A DNA stretch of 64,000 nt, taken from positions 1 to 64,000 of the forward strand of contig JAUIKE010000007.1 of NCBI GenBank assembly GCA_030430845.1, written 5' to 3'. Under the pieces are notes generated by a model that was not told the origin of the DNA, did no database searches, and saw nothing but the letters and a program-made list of their open reading frames with translations. The DNA comes from Bacteroidia bacterium. Lineage in GTDB: Bacteria > Bacteroidota > Bacteroidia > Chitinophagales > Saprospiraceae. Position numbers and translations under genes: made by a program. Shown piece after piece: positions 24,437 to 32,016 of the stretch (position 1 is its first letter; each line of letters opens with the position of its first letter).

Positions 24437-25824
24437 TTAAAGGTTTTTCCAAACTCAATAAGCAAGAAAAACTGGATTGGCTCATCGATCATTTTTTTGA
24501 GCAGTCTAAAGATGCAGCACTCGATTTTGAAGGCTTTTGGCATACGAATCAAGAGCTTCAAAGCATTTTGGACGGATTCAGCGAGAATACGGTCAGCAAT
24601 TTCTTTATGCCTTTCGGAATCGCGCCTAATTTTTTGATCAACGGAAAGGTTTATGCCGTTCCCATGGTGATAGAAGAGAGCTCTGTGGTGGCAGCTGCCT
24701 CCAGCGCTGCCAAGTTTTGGTTGAATCGAGGTGGATTCAAAGCGGAAGTCCTGTCCACGATTAAATTGGGGCAGGTCCATTTTTTCTGGAAGGGGAGGAT
24801 GGATAAACTGAAAGCGGTATTTGATGAGTTGAAAGAAGTGATGAATCGGGAAGCAGCCCACTTCACCGCTAATATGGAAAAAAGAGGGGGCGGAGTGCTG
24901 GATATAAAATTACTGGATTTTACCAATCAGGAAGAACATTATTACCAACTCCTGGTTAGCTTTGAAACCTGTGACTCCATGGGGGCCAACTTCATCAATT
25001 CGGTGCTGGAGTCATATGGCCAGACATTGGAGCGCTTTGTAGCCGAGCATGAGGGTTTTACCAAAGAAGAGCGCGAACTTGAAGTACTGATGGCTATTTT
25101 ATCTAACTATACTCCGGAATGCCTGGTAAGAGCTTCAGTAAGCTGCCCGGTAGAACAACTGGGCTTCATATGCGATGGCATCGATGCGGCCAGTTTTGCC
25201 GACCGTTTTTACAAGGCCGTTCGCGTCGCTCAGATAGACCCTTACCGGGCTACGACACATAATAAAGGCATCATGAATGGAGTAGATGCGGTGGTTTTGG
25301 CCACCGCCAATGACTTTCGGGCCATTGAATCTTCTTGCCATGCCTATGCAGCCAAAGATGGGCAATACCGAAGTCTGAGCTCTTGCACTATAGAGGATGG
25401 TATCTTTACGTTTTGGGTCGACCTCCCTCTTGCTTTAGGTACTGTCGGAGGTTTAACGAAACTGCACCCACTGGCTAAACGTTCTCTAGAATTACTCGGG
25501 CACCCTTCCGCTGCTGAATTAATGCAAGTTGTGGCGGCTACCGGCCTGGCTCAAAATTTTGCAGCTGTTCGCTCTCTCATAACTACCGGTATTCAGCAGG
25601 GGCACATGAAGATGCACCTAAAGAATATTTTGATTCACCTGAAGGCCAATGAGCTGGAAGTGGAACAGGCGGTTCAGTTTTTTGAAGACAAAGTGGTGTC
25701 CTTCTCCGGGGTACGAGACTTTATTGAGGGCTTTAGGAAAAAAAAAGCTGAAGAAGGGGAGAAGGGCGAAGGAAGAAGGGTAAAGGGTAAGTTTACAGAG
25801 CGACTCTCAAGTCGACCGAATTGA
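24421..25824 (+). CDS. mvaA: Hydroxymethylglutaryl-CoA reductase (class II-like)
   Basis: A 467-residue HMG-CoA reductase, making mevalonate from HMG-CoA. The catalytic Glu lies in MVIEESSVVAAASSAAKFW near residues 79-97. The substrate and cofactor block is ATTHNKGIMNGVDAVVLATANDFRAIE near 277-303, followed by AKDGQYRSLSSC. The small domain with the late His motif (IQQGHMKMHLKN) is present. The track start is a GTG at 24412; the ATG at 24421 is preferred. It still overlaps the fni end by 16 bases, so translation is coupled. The last 25 residues are an unusual Lys/Glu/Gly-rich tail (EEGEKGEGRRVKGK) without family counterpart. Confidence 0.95.
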   Translation: MQDKIVKGFSKLNKQEKLDWLIDHFFEQSKDAALDFEGFWHTNQELQSILDGFSENTVSNFFMPFGIAPNFLINGKVYAVPMVIEESSVVAAASSAAKFWLNRGGFKAEVLSTIKLGQVHFFWKGRMDKLKAVFDELKEVMNREAAHFTANMEKRGGGVLDIKLLDFTNQEEHYYQLLVSFETCDSMGANFINSVLESYGQTLERFVAEHEGFTKEERELEVLMAILSNYTPECLVRASVSCPVEQLGFICDGIDAASFADRFYKAVRVAQIDPYRATTHNKGIMNGVDAVVLATANDFRAIESSCHAYAAKDGQYRSLSSCTIEDGIFTFWVDLPLALGTVGGLTKLHPLAKRSLELLGHPSAAELMQVVAATGLAQNFAAVRSLITTGIQQGHMKMHLKNILIHLKANELEVEQAVQFFEDKVVSFSGVRDFIEGFRKKKAEEGEKGEGRRVKGKFTERLSSRPN

Positions 25825-25894
25825 TCCAGTTGACGATCCCGTAAAAATGTAAGAATATCCCAGACCACCAGACTACCATAATACCAGACTACCC
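25825..25894. other. Short spacer with ACCAGACTACC micro-repeats
   Basis: The sequence before the GHMP kinase reads CCAGACCACCAGACTACCATAATACCAGACTACCC, a degenerate tandem of an AGACTACC unit. It could form no strong hairpin and may be slippage product or a remnant of an intergenic repeat. Confidence 0.4.
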
Positions 25895-26836
25895 ATGAAA
25901 AACTTCCACGCTCACGGCAAACTGCTCCTTTCCGGAGAATACTTCGTGCTGGATGGAGCCCTCGCATTGGCTGTCCCTACCACACGTGGTCAGCAAATGA
26001 AGATTGAAAAGGGACAGACGGGAGAGTTGCGTTGGCAAAGTTTTTTGGAAAATAAAGAAGAACCCTGGTTTGAAGTTGTCTTTGAAATACCCTCTCTCCA
26101 ATGTTTATCGACTTCTGATGAGCCAGTAGCCGAACGACTCAAAGAGATTCTACAGGCGATCGAAGAGCAAAGTCCCGGCTTTTGGTCAGCAGAGGCCATT
26201 CATGGTGTGAACATAAGCACGAATTTAGAGTTCCCCCGTGAATGGGGTCTGGGCTCCAGTTCTACCCTGATCAGTTTGCTGGCACAGTGGTCCGAAACGG
26301 ATCCGTATGTTTTGTTAGACAAAACCTTCGGTGGATCAGGATATGATCTGGCTTGTGCAACGGCAGAAGGTCCTGTTTTTTATCAGAAAAAAGAAGGAAA
26401 ACCTCACTCAGTAGATGTTCCTTTTTATCCGTCTTTTGCTCATCATCTCTATTTTATTTATTTAGGGAAAAAACAAAATAGCCGGGAAGGAATTCGTCGG
26501 TACCGCGAAACAGTAAAGGGGAAAGATCAGACTTTGATCCGAGAGGTCTCCATACTCAGCTTGCAGATGGCAGCCGCTCGTTCTCTTTGGGAATGGAATG
26601 CTTATGTGGAAGAGCATGAAAACCTCATCAGCAAAGCTTTGGATCTTCCAACCGCACATGCCCAACACTTCCATGATTTTCCCGGGACCATCAAATCTCT
26701 CGGGGCCTGGGGCGGGGATTTTGTGCTGGCAGGTAGTGAAATGGGAGATGTGGCCACCGGGCAGTATTTCAGGGAGCGGGGATATGACGTATTGCAGAAG
26801 TATGCTGAAATGGTGGATGTCACTGAAATGCAATAA
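25895..26836 (+). CDS. GHMP kinase of the mevalonate cluster (GYDxA type)
   Basis: A 313-residue GHMP-superfamily kinase. The N-terminal motif is AHGKLLLSGEYFVLDGALALA, the phosphate loop is EWGLGSSSTLISLL near residues 112-125, and GGSGYDLACATAEGP near 145-159 is the conserved motif after which a Bacteroidota GHMP group (GYDIA) is named. A late glycine-rich segment (KSLGAWGGDFVLAG) completes the fold. Position after fni and mvaA makes mevalonate or phosphomevalonate the likely substrate. It could instead be a paralogue with another acceptor, since specificity residues cannot be judged by eye. Confidence 0.88.
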   Translation: MKNFHAHGKLLLSGEYFVLDGALALAVPTTRGQQMKIEKGQTGELRWQSFLENKEEPWFEVVFEIPSLQCLSTSDEPVAERLKEILQAIEEQSPGFWSAEAIHGVNISTNLEFPREWGLGSSSTLISLLAQWSETDPYVLLDKTFGGSGYDLACATAEGPVFYQKKEGKPHSVDVPFYPSFAHHLYFIYLGKKQNSREGIRRYRETVKGKDQTLIREVSILSLQMAAARSLWEWNAYVEEHENLISKALDLPTAHAQHFHDFPGTIKSLGAWGGDFVLAGSEMGDVATGQYFRERGYDVLQKYAEMVDVTEMQ

Positions 26837-26905
26837 GCCCGAAGTTTTGTGATTTTTATCACCCTTTGTTTTAAAGATAGACCGGACATTTGATGAAAAA
26901 ATCAA

Positions 26906-27049
26906 ATGAACGATACCGTGTTTTACATCGTCGTCTTCGTTATCATTGCTCATTTTATAGTAGGCTTCGTTTTTTTAGCGAAAAAATTGAGCGGGCCGGT
27001 AAGAGAAGAGCCCTGGGATGAAGAAGTAGAGGAGGATAAAATCAACTAA
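26906..27049 (+). CDS. 47-residue single-TM small protein
   Basis: This ORF is too short for the track. It reads MNDTVFYIVVFVIIAHFIVG, one hydrophobic helix of about 20 residues, then a basic turn (AKKLSG) and an acidic tail (EEPWDEEVEEDKIN). The basic-after-TM layout predicts a cytoplasmic C-terminus. It starts 69 bp after the GHMP kinase on the same strand and its stop codon lies inside a 50-bp perfect palindrome. Similar small membrane proteins are common in Bacteroidota but have no known role. The intact frame, position and terminator support it. Confidence 0.55.
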   Translation: MNDTVFYIVVFVIIAHFIVGFVFLAKKLSGPVREEPWDEEVEEDKIN

Positions 27050-27086
27050 TAATGTCGACGGCCGTCGACATTATTAGTTGATTTTA
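27037..27086. terminator. 50-bp perfect palindrome over a stop codon
   Basis: The sequence TAAAATCAACTAATAATGTCGACGG is followed directly by its exact reverse complement, giving 25-bp arms with no spacer. The stop codon of the 47-residue ORF (27047-27049) is inside the left arm. As RNA it would form a very stable hairpin with a small loop. Confidence 0.8.
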
Positions 27087-27124
27087 CACTAAAAATTTAT
27101 ATCTTATGAAAAATCTTTTTTCAT

Positions 27125-28312
27125 ATGAAACCCCTGTTTATACTCCTTATATTATTCACTACTCCTGCTCTCATTGGCCAGATTGAATTCGAAGAAGGCT
27201 ACTTCATCAACAATATGGGCGAAAAGCTGGAAGGCTATATTAACAATGCCGACTGGACGACCCATCCCAAAAAGATTGACTTTAAAACTTCACTTGATGC
27301 GAAAGCTCAAACCTATTTCGTAGCCGATATCCAGGAATTCGCCCTCGATGGAGGCCTGAAATACAAGAGGTTCACGGTTGACATCGATCAATCCCTTCGG
27401 GCCTCGTTGGAATCGAGCACCAATCCTCAACCTATTTTTGAAAGAGACCAGGTCATGCTTCAGGTTTTGGTGGAAGGAACGGCGAACCTGTATGTGTTCG
27501 TCGAAAGCGGTCGGGATATTTTCTTTATCGAAACGGAACCGGGCGGTATCCAGCAGCTTATTTATAAAAAATACCAGTCAGAAAACGGAGGCAAGCGCAC
27601 TAATTACGAATATCGCCGTCAACTGTCGGAAGCGCTGTCTTGTGAAGACATTGGCTTTGGACGTATTCGCAACCTTCCTTATTCGAGAACGGCCCTGGTC
27701 GAGCTGTTGGTCGATTACCATGAATGTAAAGGGGGCGAACCCGTACTGTATAAAAAAACAAAGAAAAAGGGCAAAGGAAATGTCAGCCTGATGGCAGGTA
27801 TCGATCTTGTAAACCTGACTTATACGCGAGGAGGTTTCAATACAACGCCCATTTCTCAAAAGCTGGATGCGGCGATGGGGCAGCGAGTCGGGCTGGCCGG
27901 AGAGTTTATTTTGCCGACTAACAATAATCGCTGGTCTATTTTTGCTGAACTATCCTTTCTTAACCTTCAAATGGATCAGGAAACGCCGCGCGGTGTTTTT
28001 AATATAGATTACAAAAGCTTGGAGATAGCCATTGGGGTTCGGCATAATTTCTTCCTGAATGAGAAAAACCGAATCTATCTGAATGCAGCTCTGGCCGCAC
28101 ATTCACCGCTATCTTCTACCTTTGAGATCGTAGATAGTACCACGCCCCAAGTGGATAACTCGAATACGTTTGTAGGGGGACTGGGATACCGCTGGGCGGA
28201 AAAAATTGGCCTGGAGGTGCGTTTTAGCCTGGAAAGGGATTTGTTGAATCAAAATTCGGTAGAGTCGACTAAGATGTATACGACTACAGTGGTGGGGAGT
28301 TATGTGTTTTGA
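27125..28312 (+). CDS. Secreted, probably outer-membrane barrel-ended protein
   Basis: A 395-residue protein with a signal peptide (MKPLFILLILFTTPALIG) and no family that I can name. Residues 20-160 include EGYFINNMGEKLEGYINNADWTTHPKKI, a small beta domain repeated in Bacteroidota surface proteins. From about residue 215 the sequence shows alternating hydrophobic/aromatic strands (GNVSLMAGIDLVNLTYTRGG, RWSIFAELSFLNLQM, LGYRWAEKIGLEVRFSLER) ending in YVF. That ending fits an outer-membrane beta barrel. No membership in an uptake cluster is visible. Confidence 0.72.
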   Translation: MKPLFILLILFTTPALIGQIEFEEGYFINNMGEKLEGYINNADWTTHPKKIDFKTSLDAKAQTYFVADIQEFALDGGLKYKRFTVDIDQSLRASLESSTNPQPIFERDQVMLQVLVEGTANLYVFVESGRDIFFIETEPGGIQQLIYKKYQSENGGKRTNYEYRRQLSEALSCEDIGFGRIRNLPYSRTALVELLVDYHECKGGEPVLYKKTKKKGKGNVSLMAGIDLVNLTYTRGGFNTTPISQKLDAAMGQRVGLAGEFILPTNNNRWSIFAELSFLNLQMDQETPRGVFNIDYKSLEIAIGVRHNFFLNEKNRIYLNAALAAHSPLSSTFEIVDSTTPQVDNSNTFVGGLGYRWAEKIGLEVRFSLERDLLNQNSVESTKMYTTTVVGSYVF

Positions 28313-28383
28313 TTAGCTGGTGAATATTGCTAATAAGGTAAAAGTGTACTTTTTTTCGTATTTTTGGTACATATTTTGCTTGT

Positions 28384-28572
28384 ATGAGTCAGAAAAAACA
28401 AAATAGGTACATTTTATTACCACTTCCACCTGATGCAGATAAAATTGAAAGAAAAGCAGCTTCCAGATATTTGAAAAAACTGGAAGAAATTGGAATCCTG
28501 ACTTCTCAAAAAATAGGAAGAGAAAACATTTTTATCAATGTAGATTTGTTGAATATATTGAGAAAGCCATAA
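28384..28572 (+). pseudogene. Remnant resembling the C-terminal wing of a Fic-family protein
   Basis: A 62-residue ORF whose second half, ERKAASRYLKKLEEIGILTS then KIGRENIFINVDLLNIL, resembles the C-terminal winged helix found in many bacterial Fic proteins (usual form S-R-x-T-A-S-R-Y-L-x-x-L). There is no Fic catalytic motif (HPFxxGNG) in the window. The first 20 residues do not match, so this is best read as a gene fragment, or alternatively as a small DNA-binding protein. It lies between a stop codon and a long hairpin. Confidence 0.5.
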
Positions 28573-28596
28573 ATAATGAAGGACTTTGGTCCATCG

Positions 28597-28645
28597 TTAT
28601 GCTTACCTGCATCAGGCGGAGCCCGCCTGATGCAGGTAAGCATAA
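28597..28645 (-). terminator. Perfect 23-bp hairpin after the OmpA gene
   Basis: TTATGCTTACCTGCATCAGGCGG and its exact complement surround a three-base loop (AGC). It begins two bases past the OmpA stop codon on the minus strand. Between the Fic-like remnant (plus) and the OmpA gene (minus) it can serve both. Confidence 0.75.
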
Positions 28646-28647
28646 AA

Positions 28648-29571
28648 CTATTGAGGCAAAGCAGTAGGATTCAACAAATCATAAAACTGATTCAGCTTTG
28701 GCATGATGATGATCCGCGTTCTGCGGTTCATGGCCCTGCCTTCAGCGGTGCTGTTGCTGGCTAGGGTATTGTATTCACCACGGCCGGCGGCGATCAGTTT
28801 ATTAGGATCCACATTATAGGTTTTCTGCAACATTCTCACCACAGAAGTGGCTCGTTTGACGCTCAGATCCCAGTTGTCCTCTATACCGGTGGTTTTAATC
28901 GGTACGTTGTCGGTGTAGCCTTCCACCATTACTTCTAAGTCAGGACGAGTGGCAATGATTTGGGCAATTTTGCCAAGCACTTCTTTCGCCCGGGGAGTCA
29001 GGTTAGCGCTACCACTCTGGTATAGCATCTTATCGGACAGGTTGATGAACACGACTGTTTTGTCTACTTTGATTTCAACGTCCTTATCCTCAATGCCATC
29101 CTTCAACACACTTTTCAGGTTAACCGCTAAGGCCAGGTTGATGGAGTCCGCTTTCGATCTGGCAGCTTGCAGCAACTGGATATATTTATCTTTTTTCTCC
29201 AGTTGTGAAAGTGTTTGTTTGATGTTGTCGTTTGCAGATTTTGACAGAACGGTTAGGTCACCCACTTGCGTCAACTGTTTGTCGCGTTGAGATTTCAGGT
29301 CGGCAATCTGATCTTTTAGGTTCTGGTTTTGCTGTTCCAGCAAAACACCATTGTTTTGTGCCTGCGATAAATTCCGTTTTAACTCTTCCTTTTCTTTGTC
29401 ATTAGTAGCTTTGAAGCTAGTGAAATCCTCCCGGCAATCTACGAGTATGGCGTCCGCGGTGCTTAATTTTCCTTCCATCTGCGTTTGCATGTCCATAAAT
29501 TTCTTCTTACTGACACATGCTGTTGAAAAAGACATTACTGCAATCAGTAATACCCAGTTGTACTTGATCAT
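28648..29571 (-). CDS. OmpA-family peptidoglycan-binding lipoprotein
   Basis: A 307-residue lipoprotein. The signal peptide ends in a lipobox-like FSTAC near residue 19, followed by VSKKKF. A long coiled-coil segment covers about residues 30-135 (LEQQNQNLKDQIADLKSQ). The OmpA C-terminal domain begins at about 175, with YQSGSANLTPRAKEVLGKIA, EGYTDNVPI and NWDLSVKRATSVVRML, the peptidoglycan-contact motifs. It should link the outer membrane to the cell wall. The gene is monocistronic; about 425 bp of promoter region lie upstream, shared with the divergent pectate lyase gene. Confidence 0.92.
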   Translation of the reverse strand: MIKYNWVLLIAVMSFSTACVSKKKFMDMQTQMEGKLSTADAILVDCREDFTSFKATNDKEKEELKRNLSQAQNNGVLLEQQNQNLKDQIADLKSQRDKQLTQVGDLTVLSKSANDNIKQTLSQLEKKDKYIQLLQAARSKADSINLALAVNLKSVLKDGIEDKDVEIKVDKTVVFINLSDKMLYQSGSANLTPRAKEVLGKIAQIIATRPDLEVMVEGYTDNVPIKTTGIEDNWDLSVKRATSVVRMLQKTYNVDPNKLIAAGRGEYNTLASNSTAEGRAMNRRTRIIIMPKLNQFYDLLNPTALPQ

Positions 29572-29996
29572 ACGATTGATTAGTTAATGGTTAAAAAATA
29601 AAATCAATCAGAACAGCTCTCCCTTTAGAGTATCAGCGTCTGTTTTGGAAGGTAATTGTTTGACAGGTCTTATAAGTCGGTAATGACTCCCTAAGTTTGC
29701 TGCATTCAAAGACCTTTTGCCCCAACTTTTTGAGGCCTTTATCAAAATGATGAATCTTAGACTCGAGTCACTTTAAAAAGTCACTTTTTTTTGAAAAAAA
29801 AGTAAAATTTTTCGTCGGAAAAATGGCGGGCCAAATCCATTGAGAGGTAGTGTAGCTACAGAAGAAATTGAAAGCAATAATAAATTCCCCTTAATCGTCT
29901 AATCCTGTTTTTTTGCATACCATTAGTTAAAAAAGGAAGGGCCTCCCCGCTTTTTTCCCAATAACTTACCACCTGAACATTATTGAATACTTTATT
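29572..29996. other. Divergent promoter region (OmpA / pectate lyase)
   Basis: About 425 bp with no ORF of interest. Low-complexity A/T runs occur near 29770-29820. Both flanking genes read away from it, so it should hold two promoters; no clear TAnnTTTG plus TTTG pair was found. Confidence 0.4.
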
Positions 29997-31922
29997 ATGA
30001 TCAGGTATCTAATTACTTCTGTGCTTTTTGTCTTTTTTTCTATCCATCAGACTTTTACCCAAACTACCTATCAGGCCGAGGATGCCTATATCCACAAAGG
30101 TATTTTTGAAGATAAAAACGCAGGCTTTACCGGCCCCGGTTATGTCAATGGAGATAATGAAGTGGGGAGCTTTGTCGAATGGGTGGTGTCCACGGCAGAA
30201 GCGGGCACGCAAACCCTTACCTTTTATTATGCGAACGGAACCGATCAGGACCGGGCCATGGAATTAATGCTCAATGGAGAAATATTGGACACGCCGGTTT
30301 CCTTTCCCGGAACGGGTGACTTTACCAGCTGGGCTACTACAGAAATAACACTGGACCTGTTAAAAGGAAAAAACCTAGTACGCCTAACGGCCATAACTGA
30401 AAATGGAGGCCCCAATCTGGATAAGCTGATCGTTAGCGGCGAAAAAGGCCCTGATTTTTACAAGGTCACCACTAATGTGATTGGTGAGGGACAAGTTTTT
30501 ATCCTACAGAATGACTCTATTTTTGAAGAAGGTACGAATATAAGGGTACTAGCCGAAGCTGAAACAGGCTTTCAATTTTACAGATGGCGGGGCGATGTAC
30601 GAAACACGGAAGATAGCCTGGACATTATCGTAGATAAAGCTTATTCCTTTACCGCTGTTTTTGCGGAAGCGGGGATCCAGTTGAATGATGATTTACTAAT
30701 GGGCTGGGCCACGGTTGATGGCTGCCTAACTGGCGGAAGTGGAGGAGAAGTTCGGATGGTGACCAATCAGCAGGAACTGCAGTCGGCCGTTGCCGGCGGG
30801 GATGCGCCTATGATCATAAAAATTGTCGACACCATTCATGTTACACCTTTCGGTTATGAAATACCAATTCGCTCTAATAAAACCATTATTGGAATGGGTG
30901 AGGGAGCGGTCATAAAAGGCGGTGGATTTAAAATTCAAAATGCTGAGAATATCATCATACGGAACCTGCATATCACCGATGCCTTTGTCGATTTTGATGG
31001 CAAAACCACCGATAACGACGCCATCGAAATTAACAACAGTAAGTATATCTGGATCGATCACTGCGATTTTTCCCGTTTTGATGACGGCCTGATCGACATC
31101 AAGACTGGATCGGACTTTGTAACTGTGTCCTGGTGCCACTTTTTTAATCATAATAAGGTGATGCTGATCGGAGCCGGCGATAATGTTCCGCAAGATGTGG
31201 GGCATTTGAATGTGACGGTCCATCATAACTGGTTTGATGGGGAAGGGGGGATTGGATTGCATCAGAGGGTTCCCAGAGTCAGATATGGGAAGGTGCATGT
31301 ATTCAATAACTATTATAATAAAATTCAGATTCGCGGTCCCTTGGCTGCTATTGAAGCTGACTTGCTTGTTGAGCGGAATTATTTTCAGGATACCAAAGAT
31401 CCTCATCCCGCTCAGGGAGGAGTGGGCGATAATAAGTTAAAAGCCGTAGATAATATCTATATTAATTCATCCGGCCGGAAAGATTCGAAACTGTCGGGTC
31501 TTGTTTTTGATCCTACTGCCTTTTACCCATACGAAATGGATGAGGTGGAAGACGTCCCCTTGCTGGTTTTGCTGGGTGCCGGGAGGAAGTCTTTTGCAGA
31601 CAATGAAGCAGAAGCGGTTCAGTGCTTTGAGGGATCTACTGCGATTGAAGAAATACCAGTATCTATTATTCAGGATCTGCGGGTTTTTCCCAATCCTGGT
31701 TATGGAAAAACGATGGTTTCGTTCCATCTAAAAGAAAGGCTGGAACTGCGCTTAGATCTTATAAATGCCAATGGACAGCGGATATCAAATATTTTCCATG
31801 GGGATAAGTTGTCAGGAGAGTATGCCTTTCCGGTTAATACCGACAACCTGAGCCCGGGAGTATATTTTTTGACCTTTACTTCTAATGCGCGAATGCTGAC
31901 CCGAAGAATGGTGGTGAAGTAG
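29997..31922 (+). CDS. Secreted pectate lyase (PL1) with CBM and T9SS sorting domain
   Basis: A 641-residue exported polysaccharide lyase. After the signal peptide (LITSVLFVFFSIHQTFTQ) comes a carbohydrate-binding module of the CBM6/35 type (YQAEDAYIHKG ... residues 22-150), then a small InlB-like repeat domain (VIGEGQVFILQNDSIFEEGT ... residues 155-222). The PL1 right-handed helix follows at about 230-540, with IIRNLHITDAF, YIWIDHCDFSRFDDGLIDIK, TVHHNWFD and HQRVPRVRYGKVHVFNNYY carrying the Ca2+ and catalytic residues. The C-terminus (LRVFPNPGYGKTMVSF ... LSPGVYFLTFTSN) is a T9SS type A sorting domain. It should cleave pectate at or outside the cell surface. Confidence 0.95.
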   Translation: MIRYLITSVLFVFFSIHQTFTQTTYQAEDAYIHKGIFEDKNAGFTGPGYVNGDNEVGSFVEWVVSTAEAGTQTLTFYYANGTDQDRAMELMLNGEILDTPVSFPGTGDFTSWATTEITLDLLKGKNLVRLTAITENGGPNLDKLIVSGEKGPDFYKVTTNVIGEGQVFILQNDSIFEEGTNIRVLAEAETGFQFYRWRGDVRNTEDSLDIIVDKAYSFTAVFAEAGIQLNDDLLMGWATVDGCLTGGSGGEVRMVTNQQELQSAVAGGDAPMIIKIVDTIHVTPFGYEIPIRSNKTIIGMGEGAVIKGGGFKIQNAENIIIRNLHITDAFVDFDGKTTDNDAIEINNSKYIWIDHCDFSRFDDGLIDIKTGSDFVTVSWCHFFNHNKVMLIGAGDNVPQDVGHLNVTVHHNWFDGEGGIGLHQRVPRVRYGKVHVFNNYYNKIQIRGPLAAIEADLLVERNYFQDTKDPHPAQGGVGDNKLKAVDNIYINSSGRKDSKLSGLVFDPTAFYPYEMDEVEDVPLLVLLGAGRKSFADNEAEAVQCFEGSTAIEEIPVSIIQDLRVFPNPGYGKTMVSFHLKERLELRLDLINANGQRISNIFHGDKLSGEYAFPVNTDNLSPGVYFLTFTSNARMLTRRMVVK

Positions 31923-31954
31923 AAAGGATGGTTTTGAGCTTGTGGATTTATCTG

Positions 31955-32016
31955 AATGAATGTTTACAGTGTTGATGGTGATCGGTAGGCCACCATCAAC
32001 ACTGTAAACATTCATT
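31955..32016. terminator. Perfect 26-bp hairpin shared by two convergent genes
   Basis: AATGAATGTTTACAGTGTTGATGGTG and its exact complement enclose a ten-base loop. It lies between the pectate lyase stop (31922) and the GH3 gene. The GH3 stop codon (32012-32014) and last bases are inside the right arm. It can terminate in both directions. Confidence 0.8.
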
